Assembly (NCBI GenBank): GCA_948794795.1
Contig: CAQGLR010000039.1
Location: 1-37,767, forward strand
Reading direction: 5' to 3'
Source of the DNA: an uncultured Lachnospiraceae bacterium
GTDB taxonomy: Bacteria; Bacillota; Clostridia; Lachnospirales; Lachnospiraceae
DNA length: 37,767 nucleotides
Positions within the stretch are counted from its first letter, which is position 1, and each line of letters opens with the position of its first letter. The notes below the pieces were generated by a model that saw only the letters and a program-made list of their open reading frames with translations, was not told the origin of the DNA and made no database searches. This document shows, one piece after another, positions 24,376 through 33,593 of the stretch. Both the position numbers and the translations under genes were made by a program.

Positions 24376-26535
24376 ATGAAAGACAAAATCTTTGGGGTTT
24401 TACAGCGTGTAGGGCGTTCGTTTATGCTTCCAATAGCACTTTTGCCTGTTGCTGGGCTTTTGCTTGGTTTAGGAAGTTCTTTTACTAATACTACAATGCT
24501 TGAAACTTACAATCTTATGGGAATAATGGGTCCCGGGACAATTATATATTCAATACTTTCAGTTATGAGTGCTGCGGGAAATTCCGTATTTGCCAACTTG
24601 CCGCTTATCTTTGCTATGGGTGTTGCTATTGGCATGGCGAAGAAAGAAAAAGAAGTTGCGGCATTGGCAGCTGCTATTTCCTTTATAATTATGCATACAT
24701 CTATAAGTACAATGCTTCTTATAGGCGGAAAAGGCGCAACTGTACTAGAATCTTGTGAAAACCTTGTATCAAGTGGGTTTATAGCACCAAACTCATATGG
24801 AGATATGCTTGGTATTACGACACTTAATATGGGTGTATTTGGTGGTATTGTTGTTGGTCTTGGTGTTGCAGCACTCCATAACAAGTTTTACAGGATTGAG
24901 CTTCCACAGGTACTTTCATTTTTTGGAGGTACAAGATTTGTGCCAATTATAAGCTCAGTAGTATATGTAGCAGTTGGTATATTAATGTATTTTGTATGGC
25001 CATATGTTGGTATCGGCATAGCTAAAGTTGGCGAAGTAATTATGCAGTCTGGTTACGCAGGAACATTGCTTTATGGTTTAATGGAAAGGCTTCTTATTCC
25101 ATTTGGCCTGCATCATGTATTCTATATTCCTTTCTGGCAGACAGCTGTAGGTGGTACTATGGAAATAGGCGGACAGGTTGTACAGGGTGCACAGAACATA
25201 TTTTTTGCACAGCTTGCAGACCCAGGTTGTACAGAGTTCTCTGTTTCAGCAACAAGATTTATGTCAGGAAAGTTCCCTCTTATGATTTTCGGTCTTCCTG
25301 GAGCAGCACTTGCTATGTATAAATGTGCAAGGCCTGAAAAGAAAAAGGTAGTAGGTACACTTCTTTTATCTGCAGCACTTACTTCAATGCTTACAGGTAT
25401 TACAGAACCACTTGAGTTTACATTCCTTTTTGTAGCCCCATTACTTTATGGTGTGCATTGTGTATTTGCAGGACTGGCATATATGCTTATGCATGTATTT
25501 AAGGTTGGTGTTGGAATGACCTTTTCAGGAGGTATTATTGACCTCTTCCTGTTTGGTATTATCCAGGGAAATGAAAAAACAAGATGGATATGGACAGTAG
25601 TTATCGGTATAGGTTACTTTATTGTATATTATTTTGTTTTCTCTGCCCTTATTTCAAAACTGGACTTAAAAACTCCAGGCCGTGAAGCGGATGATGAGGA
25701 AACAAAATTATATACACGTGCAGATGTTAATGCTGCGAAAGGTGCTAGCAATAATGCTGGCGTAAGCAGTACGGACCCTGTGTCTGCCCTTATTGTGCAG
25801 GGGCTTGGTGGCAAAGCAAATATAAGTGATGTTGACTGTTGTGCAACAAGGCTCAGGACTACAGTTTTTGACCCAAAGCTTGTTAATGAAGGTGCTTTGA
25901 AAGCTTCAGGGGCTTCTGGTGTTATCCATAAAGGAAATGGAATCCAGGTAATTTATGGTCCAAAAGTTACAGTAATTAAATCTAACCTTGAAGACTATCT
26001 TGCAAGTCCTGAAAGTGATGCACCAGTTGATGTTTCATATGATAATAAAGAGAATAGCGGTGCAACAGAATCTAAAAAAAGTGTAAAGGCTGATGTATTT
26101 GCACCTATGAAAGGTAAAGTTATAAAACTCGAAGATGTAAGCGACGGGGTATTTTCAGAGGGAATGCTTGGAAACGGAGCCGCCATTGAGCCTGTTGATG
26201 GCAAAGTATTTGCTCCTTTTGATGGTGAAGTCCAGATGGTTTATGATACAAAACATGCTATAGGCCTTATCTCAGACAGTGGTGTTGAACTTCTTATCCA
26301 TGTTGGTATTGATACTGTACAATTAAATGGAAAGTATTATGATGTAAAAGTACAGAACGGGCAGAAGATAAGCAAAGGTGACCTTCTTGTGAATGTAAAC
26401 CTTTCAGGCATTGCCCAGGCAGGTTACAGGACAGTTACCCCTGTTATAGTTACAAATTCTGATGATTTTTCAGAAATTAATGTTACAACAAATGATAACG
26501 GGGATATTAATACTAAAATTATTTCAATTAGGTAG
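24376..26535 (+). CDS. ptsG: glucose-family PTS permease, EIICBA
   Basis: A 719-residue membrane transporter-kinase in CBA order. The EIIC part (about 1-425) carries the glucose-family motifs HHVFYIPFWQ and GITEPLEFTFLF. The EIIB domain (about 465-545) has the phospho-Cys at 489 in DCCATRLRTTV. The EIIA domain (about 570-700) has the phosphorylated His642 in LLIHVGIDTV and His627 in KHAIGL. It takes up glucose (or a close relative such as GlcNAc) while phosphorylating it. AAGGAGG precedes the ATG. There is no RAT site or clear terminator in the 80-base gap after the antiterminator gene, unlike the Bacillus glcT-ptsG layout, so expression depends on the upstream RAT. Confidence 0.92.
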   Translation: MKDKIFGVLQRVGRSFMLPIALLPVAGLLLGLGSSFTNTTMLETYNLMGIMGPGTIIYSILSVMSAAGNSVFANLPLIFAMGVAIGMAKKEKEVAALAAAISFIIMHTSISTMLLIGGKGATVLESCENLVSSGFIAPNSYGDMLGITTLNMGVFGGIVVGLGVAALHNKFYRIELPQVLSFFGGTRFVPIISSVVYVAVGILMYFVWPYVGIGIAKVGEVIMQSGYAGTLLYGLMERLLIPFGLHHVFYIPFWQTAVGGTMEIGGQVVQGAQNIFFAQLADPGCTEFSVSATRFMSGKFPLMIFGLPGAALAMYKCARPEKKKVVGTLLLSAALTSMLTGITEPLEFTFLFVAPLLYGVHCVFAGLAYMLMHVFKVGVGMTFSGGIIDLFLFGIIQGNEKTRWIWTVVIGIGYFIVYYFVFSALISKLDLKTPGREADDEETKLYTRADVNAAKGASNNAGVSSTDPVSALIVQGLGGKANISDVDCCATRLRTTVFDPKLVNEGALKASGASGVIHKGNGIQVIYGPKVTVIKSNLEDYLASPESDAPVDVSYDNKENSGATESKKSVKADVFAPMKGKVIKLEDVSDGVFSEGMLGNGAAIEPVDGKVFAPFDGEVQMVYDTKHAIGLISDSGVELLIHVGIDTVQLNGKYYDVKVQNGQKISKGDLLVNVNLSGIAQAGYRTVTPVIVTNSDDFSEINVTTNDNGDINTKIISIR

Positions 26536-26580
26536 TTGTATTAAATAATTATATAAAACAAATTTAAGGAGGAATTTAAA

Positions 26581-26838
26581 ATGGTTAATTTTAATTATGT
26601 TATTACTGATGAAATAGGGATTCATGCAAGGCCAGCAGGGCTTCTTGCAAAAGCAGCAAAGGCTGTATCTTCAAGGGTTGTTATTAAAGCTAATGGAAAG
26701 GAGGCTGATGCATCAAAGCTTATGGCAGTTATGGGTCTTGGAGTAAAAAAAGGAAATGAAATAACTGTTGAAGTAACAGGTGATGACGAAACAGAAGCAG
26801 CTGCAAAAATGGAAGAATTTTTCAAAGCTAATCTATAG
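26581..26838 (+). CDS. ptsH: HPr phosphocarrier protein
   Basis: An 85-residue cytosolic phosphocarrier that moves phosphate from Enzyme I to EIIA domains. The active His15 lies in GIHARPAG. The regulatory Ser45 in ASKLMAVMGLG matches the HPr kinase site of Firmicutes, so it probably also serves CcpA-dependent catabolite control. AAGGAGG lies 8 bases upstream. Start, length and end match the family exactly. Confidence 0.96.
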   Translation: MVNFNYVITDEIGIHARPAGLLAKAAKAVSSRVVIKANGKEADASKLMAVMGLGVKKGNEITVEVTGDDETEAAAKMEEFFKANL

Positions 26839-26860
26839 AAATTTTAACAGGGAGGAGAAA

Positions 26861-26918
26861 AATATATCTAAGGCAGCAAACCAGAAAAACCTGGTTTAAA
26901 CACTGCCTAAGATATATT
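26861..26918 (+). other. strong hairpin between ptsH and ptsI
   Basis: AATATATCTAAGGCAG pairs with CTGCCTAAGATATATT with one mismatch, and AACCAG/CTGGTT extends it inward around an A-rich loop. There is no T-tract. It follows a GGGAGGAG ribosome-site-like motif (26850-26857) that has no start codon at the right distance. It may be a processing or attenuation element that sets the HPr to Enzyme I ratio. Confidence 0.65.
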
Positions 26919-26974
26919 AAGTTTCACATTACTATTTGTGCCACCAGCCATAGGCGGCGGAATGGGGGATTTTT

Positions 26975-28588
26975 ATGGAAATTTTCTATGGCAAGGCTAT
27001 ATTCAGGGGAATAGCCATAGGTAAAATTTTATTTAACTCTAAAGACAAACAACAAGTAAGAAGAACTAAAATTGATGATGCAGAAGCTGAAATATCACGT
27101 TTTGAAAAAGCTAAGGAAGAAGCTTCACAGGAGCTTGAAGAACTTTATAATAAAGCTTTAAAGGAAGTTGGTGAAAGCAATGCAGCAATTTTTGAAGTCC
27201 ATTCTATGATGCTTGAAGATGATGATTTTAATGATGCAATTATAGAAAAAATTAAAAACCAGCTTGTAAATGCAGAATATGCTGTTGCCAAAACAGGTGA
27301 TGACCTTGCAGACATGTTTGCCAATATGGAAGATGAATATTTCAGGGCAAGGGCAGCAGATATGAAAGATATTTCAGAAAGAGTTATTTCAAAACTTGTT
27401 GGGGAAGATTCATCTTTCCAGCTTAAAGAACCAGCTATTATTGTTGCTAAGGACCTGGCTCCAAGTGAAACTATACAAATGGATAAAAGCAAGCTGCTTG
27501 CATTTGTTACAGAACTTGGTTCTTCAAGTTCACATACTGCAATACTGGCAAGGACTATGAATCTTCCAGCACTTATTGGTGTTAAAATAGATAGTGGGTG
27601 GAATGGAAAGTTTGCCGTAGTTGACGGATATAACGGGAAACTGGTTATTGAACCAGACCAGGAGAGTCTTGACGGATATAAAAAAATCCAGCAGGACGAC
27701 CTTGAAAAAAGAGAACTTCTTAAAGAACTTAAAGGAAAAGAAACTGTTACAAAGGGAGGCAAAAAGATACATCTGTATGCTAATATAGGAAACCCTTCAG
27801 ACCTTTCCAGTGTTCTTGAAAATGATGCGGAAGGAATAGGGCTTTTCAGAAGTGAGTTTCTATACCTGGATTCAGATAATTTTCCAACAGAGGAAGAACA
27901 GTTTAATGCTTACAGGAAAGTTGCTGAAACAATGGGAAGTAAGAAAGTTATTATAAGGACTTTAGATATAGGTGCAGATAAGCAAGTTGGTTATTTTAAT
28001 CTTGGACATGAGGATAATCCAGCTATGGGGTACAGGGCTATAAGAATCTGCCTTGACCAGCAGGATATATTTAAAACCCAGCTCAGGGCGTTGTTAAGGG
28101 CAAGTGCATTTGGAAATATTTCTGTTATGTATCCAATGATTATTTCTGTTAATGAAGTAATACAAATTAAGGAAATAGTTAAAAATGTTATGGAAGAGCT
28201 TGAAACAGAAGGAATTAGTTTTAACAGAAATATTGAACAAGGCATTATGATTGAAACACCAGCAGCAGTTATTATAAGTGATGAACTCGCAAAGGAAGCT
28301 GATTTCTTCAGTATTGGAACAAATGACCTTACACAATATACACTGGCAGCTGACAGACAGAATGCAAAACTGGAAAATATAATTGATACCCACCATCCAG
28401 CTGTGCTGCGTTCAATTAAAACAGTTATTGAGAACGCACATAAGGCAGGAATATGGGCAGGAATATGTGGAGAACTTGGAGCAGATACTTCACTTACAGA
28501 AACATTTCTCTCATATGGAATAGATGAGCTGTCAGTTTCTCCAGCATTTGTTTTACCTGTAAGAAAAGTTGTAAGGGATGCAGAATAA
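26975..28588 (+). CDS. ptsI: PTS Enzyme I (phosphoenolpyruvate-protein phosphotransferase)
   Basis: A 537-residue cytosolic enzyme that transfers phosphate from PEP to HPr. The active His187 is in GSSSSHTAILART (a slightly unusual GSSSSH where GGxTSH is common). The PEP-binding barrel shows the motifs GIGLFRSEFL, FFSIGTNDLTQYTLA and the catalytic Cys in WAGICGELGAD. It starts at ATG 26975 after GGGGGA. Length is slightly short of the usual 570 because the N- and C-termini are compact, but all motifs are present. It closes the PTS operon, with a terminator downstream. Confidence 0.96.
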   Translation: MEIFYGKAIFRGIAIGKILFNSKDKQQVRRTKIDDAEAEISRFEKAKEEASQELEELYNKALKEVGESNAAIFEVHSMMLEDDDFNDAIIEKIKNQLVNAEYAVAKTGDDLADMFANMEDEYFRARAADMKDISERVISKLVGEDSSFQLKEPAIIVAKDLAPSETIQMDKSKLLAFVTELGSSSSHTAILARTMNLPALIGVKIDSGWNGKFAVVDGYNGKLVIEPDQESLDGYKKIQQDDLEKRELLKELKGKETVTKGGKKIHLYANIGNPSDLSSVLENDAEGIGLFRSEFLYLDSDNFPTEEEQFNAYRKVAETMGSKKVIIRTLDIGADKQVGYFNLGHEDNPAMGYRAIRICLDQQDIFKTQLRALLRASAFGNISVMYPMIISVNEVIQIKEIVKNVMEELETEGISFNRNIEQGIMIETPAAVIISDELAKEADFFSIGTNDLTQYTLAADRQNAKLENIIDTHHPAVLRSIKTVIENAHKAGIWAGICGELGADTSLTETFLSYGIDELSVSPAFVLPVRKVVRDAE

Positions 28589-28670
28589 TTTAAAATTTTG
28601 TACGTGTAAGCAAATCCTGTACAGGCGGGTCCAGATAATGCCATGTTTTGCCTGTAAGGTAAAAAGGCAT

Positions 28671-28707
28671 GGCAGCTGCCTTATATGGCAGCTGTCTTGT
28701 CTTTTTT
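28671..28707 (+). terminator. terminator of the PTS operon
   Basis: GGCAGCTGCC (28671-28680) pairs with GGCAGCTGTC (28687-28696) and a T-run (TTGTCTTTTTT) follows. A preceding hairpin (TGCCATG 28639-28645 with CATGGCA 28668-28674) overlaps its left arm by four bases. From here to the next gene at 29047 I see only A+T-rich sequence with no ORF; TTGTGC (28839) and TATGGT (28863) are a poor promoter candidate for that gene. Confidence 0.8.
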
Positions 28708-29046
28708 GGCTGTACATATAACTGGCATACATTTAGTAGTAATTTGGTTAAATTTGTCATAATCTACAGCCAGTATTGTAAATTAAATAAATATTATGGT
28801 AAATTGGTTATTTAAAAATTTAATTTTATAAATATAATTGTGCAATATTCCTTAAAAAATGCTATGGTATGTTTATATTTACTATATGGAATTATTATTT
28901 TTATATAGATAGGTATATATAAAAATAGTACCAGGATATGTGCTTTATTGCTTAAGTACAATTAATATGTTATTATAAGCCTGTTTGTTACTGGAAAGTA
29001 ACAGATAAAAGAAGCCAAAGAACAACAATAATTTAAGGAGGAAAAA

Positions 29047-30732
29047 ATGAGCGGGCGGAAGATTTCATTAAAGGCAAAAATTACAATGGTAGCAATTATA
29101 TTATTTGTTGCCAGTTTTGCAGCAATGGTATTTATTTCACTTCACTTTATGGAAGATTTGATTGCAGAAAACATGGTTTCGCAATTTGTAAAAGAAAATA
29201 CCCAGGTTGCAAAACAAGCTGGTATTATCCTGGAAAAGGGAGGAGATACACAGGAACTACAATCTTTTGTAGAAGAATGTGTTTCAGAGAATGATTATTT
29301 CGCATATGCAGTTGCAATAGATACATCTGTTACTGCTATTGCACATTCTGATACTGAGAAAATAGGTAAGTCATACCTGGATGATACTGGTTATACAGTA
29401 CCAGCTGCACAGAATGGCGAAATAAAGACAAGCCAGTTCTGGGCTGATGTACAAAAAGAATGGACATATGATGTTATGTGTCCTGTATATGTAAATGGCA
29501 GTTTATGGGGTTCTATGGATATTGGTATTTATAATTATACTGTAGATACTATTGTATCAAAAATCAGGACAGTGTGTATTGTTGTTACCCTGGTTATGGT
29601 AATTGTAAGCGGAAGCCTTATGATATTGTATTGTAACCACCAATTTAAAGCAATTAATGAGATTGTGAAAATCTGTGATGCTATGGGAATGGGTGATTTT
29701 ACAGTAAATATTAATAAGAAGTTCCTGGACAGAGGTGACGAAGTAGGGAATATGGCAAATTCTATGCAGCATATGAAGGCAAACCTAAGTAAATTAATTG
29801 CTGCTACAGATGGCCATGCGGCAAAATTAATGCTGATATCAGATGATTTAAATGAAAGTACAAAAAGTACACAGGAAAAAGCAGTTGAAATTGTTATGAT
29901 ATCAGAAAAAGCGGTAGCAAATACTGAAGAGCAAAGTGAGCTTACAAGAACTAATTCTGGCATGACACAAAAGATTTCAAAAGGAATGGAAGATATTGCT
30001 GTTAATATTTCAAATATTAGTACAGCATCTGTAGACACTGTTGAGGAAGCACGTTCAGGTGCAGACAAGATGGAAGTGGTAGTAGTGCAGATGTCAGAAA
30101 TTGAGCAGAAAGTGACAGAAACATTTACCCAGATACAGGAATTGTCTAAAATGTCAAATATTATCCAGAATGTAGTCAGCCTGATTTCTGAAATTGCTTC
30201 ACAGACAAACCTTCTGGCACTTAATGCTTCTATTGAGGCAGCAAGGGCAGGTGAACAGGGAAAAGGATTTGCAGTTGTAGCGGGTGAAGTAGGAAAACTT
30301 GCAGAAGAGTCTACAAGAGCTACAGAAGAAATTACAAAGATTATTATGGATATCCAGAATTGCATTGATGGCTGTGTGAAGTTAATGGAAGAAGGAAACC
30401 GTTCTGTAAAAGAAGGCATAAATGTTGCAGCAGAAACTAAGGCAAGCTTTGCAGGAATTATTAAGAAAATTTCAAAAGTTTCTGAAGAAATGACTAATGT
30501 ATCAGTAGTTACAGAAGAAATAACAGATGGTGCTGGGACATTATATGAGGCAACTGGCAGAATTGCTTCTATTGCAGAAACTGTATCAGAGAGTACAGAG
30601 GGTGTATCTAATGATGCTAAAGTCCAAGAGGAAATGATGGAAGAGATGCTTCATAAGGTAAAGGATTTATCATTATTATCTAAAGAATTAAAAGAAGGCC
30701 TGGGCGTATTTAAGATAGAAAAAAATATTTAA
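29047..30732 (+). CDS. methyl-accepting chemotaxis protein
   Basis: A 561-residue membrane chemoreceptor. Membrane helix 1 is at about 12-33 and helix 2 at about 172-196, enclosing an extracellular sensor of about 140 residues with a Cache-like end (PVYVNGSLWGSMDIG). A HAMP domain (about 197-250) leads to the long signalling coiled coil, whose conserved tip reads ALNASIEAARAGEQGKGFAV, followed by the VVAGEVGKLAEES motif that contacts CheA/CheW. AAGGAGG lies 6 bases upstream. No che or flagellar genes are in the window, so it is an orphan receptor. The neighbouring PTS operon makes a sugar-sensing role imaginable but unsupported by sequence. Confidence 0.93.
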   Translation: MSGRKISLKAKITMVAIILFVASFAAMVFISLHFMEDLIAENMVSQFVKENTQVAKQAGIILEKGGDTQELQSFVEECVSENDYFAYAVAIDTSVTAIAHSDTEKIGKSYLDDTGYTVPAAQNGEIKTSQFWADVQKEWTYDVMCPVYVNGSLWGSMDIGIYNYTVDTIVSKIRTVCIVVTLVMVIVSGSLMILYCNHQFKAINEIVKICDAMGMGDFTVNINKKFLDRGDEVGNMANSMQHMKANLSKLIAATDGHAAKLMLISDDLNESTKSTQEKAVEIVMISEKAVANTEEQSELTRTNSGMTQKISKGMEDIAVNISNISTASVDTVEEARSGADKMEVVVVQMSEIEQKVTETFTQIQELSKMSNIIQNVVSLISEIASQTNLLALNASIEAARAGEQGKGFAVVAGEVGKLAEESTRATEEITKIIMDIQNCIDGCVKLMEEGNRSVKEGINVAAETKASFAGIIKKISKVSEEMTNVSVVTEEITDGAGTLYEATGRIASIAETVSESTEGVSNDAKVQEEMMEEMLHKVKDLSLLSKELKEGLGVFKIEKNI

Positions 30733-30807
30733 TTGTAATATTTATGTTTTGTATTATTATAACAATCTATTAGTAAATATGCAGACGCTGTTTTTTTTAC
30801 AATATTT

Positions 30808-30842
30808 TTGGAAACGTTTCCAATCCTTATTATAAGCGCTTA
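30808..30842 (+). promoter_or_regulatory. promoter overlapped by two CG-centred palindromes (cre/LacI-type operators)
   Basis: TTGGAAACGTTTCCAA (30808-30823) is a perfect 16-bp palindrome with the central CG typical of LacI/CcpA-family sites. Its first six bases double as a -35 box for TATAAG at 30831-30836 (17-base spacer), and that -10 box overlaps a second perfect palindrome, TAAGCGCTTA (30833-30842). A regulator bound here would block the promoter directly. The promoter points to the response-regulator/ABC module. Confidence 0.6.
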
Positions 30843-30859
30843 ATTAATGCAATTTACAT

Positions 30860-30895
30860 AGCCGGCTGGTAAAAAATAAACCAGCTGGCTATTTT
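30860..30895 (+). terminator. leader terminator or attenuator before the response-regulator gene
   Basis: AGCCGGCTGGT (30860-30870) pairs with ACCAGCTGGCT (30880-30890) with one mismatch, then ATTTT. It lies only about 17 bases after the expected start of the promoter at 30808, and 180 bases before the response regulator. It may end read-through from the chemoreceptor gene or attenuate the new transcript. Confidence 0.65.
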
Positions 30896-31068
30896 GGATA
30901 ATATTATAATCCAGGTATATTGCAAATATTAATTTTTTTAGATATAGTATTACCTGTAAATATAAAAATTATTTGGAACTTTTAAATTAGAAAAATAAAT
31001 TTGTATGGAAGTTTTTTAGATATATATAAGAAAACATAAATTTATACAAATTATTACAGGGGCAGCTG

Positions 31069-31740
31069 ATGAAGATTTTATTAATTGAAGATGATATAGA
31101 AATCTGTAAGATGGTAAAAGCCCATCTTGAAAAATATAATTATGAAGTTTTTTATACATTATCTGGTACAGATGGAATTAATATGATTAAAAAACTGGAA
31201 CCATCCCTTGTTGTTCTGGACCTGATGCTTCCTTATACCAGTGGTGACAGGGTTTTATCAGAAACAAGGACATTTTCTGATGTACCAGTTATTGTTATTT
31301 CAGCTAAAAGCATGACACAGACCAAAATAGAAATTTTAAAACTAGGAGCAGATGATTATATAACAAAACCATTTGACCTTGATGAACTGCTGGCAAGGAT
31401 AGAAGCAAACTTAAAAAGGTATAAAAAGAATACACCAGGACTTTGTATAAATATTGGAGGGGTTGATGTTAATACTGAATCTAAGAAAGTTTGTATCTGT
31501 GGTGAAGAAATTGTGCTTACAGCAAAAGAGTACCAGATTTTAGAACTATTAATGAAGTATCCAGATAAAGTTTTTTCTAAAAAAAATTTATATGAAACTG
31601 TCTGGCAGGAACCATTTGCAAGGGATAATGATGTTATAAATACACATATAAGCAATTTGAGAAAAAAGTTAAAAGACAAGGAAAAAATAATTGAAACTGT
31701 GTGGGGGATGGGATATAAAATTGCCAAAAGCAAACTTTAG
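31069..31740 (+). CDS. OmpR/PhoB-type response regulator
   Basis: A 223-residue DNA-binding regulator. The receiver domain has Glu7-Asp8-Asp9, phospho-acceptor Asp51 in VVLDLMLP and Lys100 in YITKPFDLDELLARI. The C-terminal winged helix (about 128-222) shows ILELLMKYPDKVFSKKNLYE and the recognition segment NDVINTHISNLRKKL. AGGGG lies 7 bases before the ATG. It heads a module of regulator, ABC exporter and histidine kinase, the layout of peptide-antibiotic detoxification systems, and it probably activates the exporter genes. A 9-bp inverted repeat (AATTTGTAT 30998-31006, ATACAAATT 31044-31052) lies just upstream and is a possible own binding site. Confidence 0.93.
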   Translation: MKILLIEDDIEICKMVKAHLEKYNYEVFYTLSGTDGINMIKKLEPSLVVLDLMLPYTSGDRVLSETRTFSDVPVIVISAKSMTQTKIEILKLGADDYITKPFDLDELLARIEANLKRYKKNTPGLCINIGGVDVNTESKKVCICGEEIVLTAKEYQILELLMKYPDKVFSKKNLYETVWQEPFARDNDVINTHISNLRKKLKDKEKIIETVWGMGYKIAKSKL

Positions 31741-31815
31741 GTTTTCTTTAGTATTCTCTTTAGAATTTCCATAGATTTATATGGGATACTGTTATTTGAA
31801 AGGAGAAACGGGCAT

Positions 31816-32733
31816 ATGAAAGAAATAGTATTTGAAACTAAAAACCTTACAAAGAAGTATTCAGGTATATCTGCTTTAGATAATGTATCAGTATCAATAG
31901 AACAAGGGGCAATCTATGGGTTTATTGGGGAAAACGGTGCAGGCAAGACTACTTTTATAAGGCTTCTTGCTGGACTTGCAAAGCCTGGTTCTGGTGAAAT
32001 GGCTCTCTGGGGCAGGAAAGGAAAACAGCTTGCCAGACAGCGTTCACGTATAGGATGTATTATTGAAAGCCCTTCTGTATATATGGATATGACAGCACGC
32101 CAGAATTTAGAAATACAGAGACAGCAGAGAGGAATACCAGGAAAAGCCTGTATAGAAAAAGCACTGGATATGGTAAAACTTACAGACACAGGAAAAAAGA
32201 AGGCGAAAGACTTTTCACTAGGTATGCGCCAGCGGCTTGCACTGGCTGTTGCCCTTTTAGGTAATCCAGAATTTCTTATACTTGATGAACCTGTTAATGG
32301 TTTAGACCCTTCTGGAATTATAGAATTAAGAAACCTGTTAAAACAGCTAAACAGGGAAAAAGGAATAACAATACTTATATCAAGCCATATTTTAACTGAG
32401 CTTCACCAGTTAGCAACTAATTATGGGATTATGCATAAAGGAAAACTTATACAGCAGATAACAGCAGCAGAATTAGAGGAGCGTTGCAAACAGCACCTGC
32501 TTTTACAAGTTAGTGACACAGATACAGCAGCAAGGGTAATTGAAACAGAGCTTCATACAGATAATTATATTGTTATGCCAGATAAAAGTATACATTTATA
32601 TAATTATAATAATGACACAGGAAAGATACCAGCATTATTTAATAAGAATGGAATTATATTGTACCAGATGGTGCAGATGGGTGAGGATTTAGAGACATAT
32701 TATACAAAAGTTATTGGGGGTGGTAATGTATGA
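31816..32733 (+). CDS. ABC transporter ATPase, BcrA/LanF type with E-loop
   Basis: A 305-residue ATP-binding subunit. Walker A is GENGAGKTT (38-46), the signature is FSLGMRQRL (133-141), Walker B is LILDEP (154-159) and the switch His is 191. Where most ABC ATPases have the Q-loop glutamine it has Glu84 in IGCIIESPSVY; this glutamate-loop is known from lantibiotic-immunity (LanFEG) and bacitracin (BcrA) exporters. About 85 extra C-terminal residues are also typical of that group. AGGAG lies 10 bases upstream of the ATG. It is coupled by a 4-base overlap to the permease gene. Likely role: powering removal of a membrane-active peptide; the actual substrate is not visible. Confidence 0.9.
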   Translation: MKEIVFETKNLTKKYSGISALDNVSVSIEQGAIYGFIGENGAGKTTFIRLLAGLAKPGSGEMALWGRKGKQLARQRSRIGCIIESPSVYMDMTARQNLEIQRQQRGIPGKACIEKALDMVKLTDTGKKKAKDFSLGMRQRLALAVALLGNPEFLILDEPVNGLDPSGIIELRNLLKQLNREKGITILISSHILTELHQLATNYGIMHKGKLIQQITAAELEERCKQHLLLQVSDTDTAARVIETELHTDNYIVMPDKSIHLYNYNNDTGKIPALFNKNGIILYQMVQMGEDLETYYTKVIGGGNV

Positions 32734-33563
32734 TGAACCAGATAAGGGCAGAGTTGTTGAAATTAAAATATTCTAATGTATTAACAATGCTTTTGGTGCT
32801 ATTTGGAATGGGACTGGCTTTATACACAGTTTTTGGTATTTCAGATGGTGGGACACAGGTTTTTATATCAGAAGGCAATGAAGAAAGAAATCCTGCAGTC
32901 CAGGGGATAATTGGTTTTCTTGCATTTACTTTTAAAAATATAAAATATCCCCAGTTTAATGAAATAGTGAAGTCAGTTATGTCATGTAATGTTTTTTTAT
33001 GGGTATTTATGCTTATATTTGTAGTTTGTTTTTTTAACTATGATTATAACATGGGGACAATTAAACTGCCAGTTGCATATGGCATAAGCAGGAACATGAT
33101 ATTTCTGGCAAAAGTTATTGTTATAGTATTATGTTTTGGTATTCTTTATATATTATTTTCTGCCATTACCCTGTTGTATACATGTATAAAGGTAAATTAT
33201 ATTCCTGGAATGGGTGAAATTTTTACTTATATTGGATATACAATGTTAAACTATATGGTAATGGTATCATTTTCAATGATTTGTATATTTGTAAGTATCT
33301 GTTTAAAGAATACAGGTATTATAGCTACAGTTATTTGTCTGTTTACACTGGCTGGGGCAATTATATATACAGGAACCTGGCAGCAGTTCCACAGTACACC
33401 ACTTCAGTATATAATCCGTCTTACACCTTTATATTACTGGATGAATATGGGTACGTTAAGGCTTGGATATGGGATTATACATGAAATATTAATTTACTTC
33501 TGTTTTGGCATATTTTTAATTCCAGTATCCGCTGTTCTTATAAACAGGCAGGAATTAAAATAA
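32730..33563 (+). CDS. ABC-2 type permease of the peptide-exporter module
   Basis: A 277-residue integral membrane protein with about six hydrophobic segments and a long extracellular loop after the first (residues 38-85). It starts inside the end of the ATPase gene (ATGA overlap), so the two are made together. The opening MNQIRAELLKLKYS is typical of BcrB/LanE-type permeases that begin with a short amphipathic helix. A single permease is present, so the transporter would be a homodimer or pair with a protein encoded elsewhere. It is much smaller than BceB-type permeases (about 650 residues), which argues against a Bce-type system. Confidence 0.85.
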   Translation: MMNQIRAELLKLKYSNVLTMLLVLFGMGLALYTVFGISDGGTQVFISEGNEERNPAVQGIIGFLAFTFKNIKYPQFNEIVKSVMSCNVFLWVFMLIFVVCFFNYDYNMGTIKLPVAYGISRNMIFLAKVIVIVLCFGILYILFSAITLLYTCIKVNYIPGMGEIFTYIGYTMLNYMVMVSFSMICIFVSICLKNTGIIATVICLFTLAGAIIYTGTWQQFHSTPLQYIIRLTPLYYWMNMGTLRLGYGIIHEILIYFCFGIFLIPVSAVLINRQELK

Positions 33564-33593
33564 TAACAAGACAGGCAGCAGGGAGATAAGCTT

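Noticed and set aside
23220..28848. AATTGTGCAATAT occurring at both 23220-23232 and 28836-28848
   Set aside because: A 13-base match is expected by chance several times in an AT-rich window of this size, and neither copy lies in a clear promoter position.
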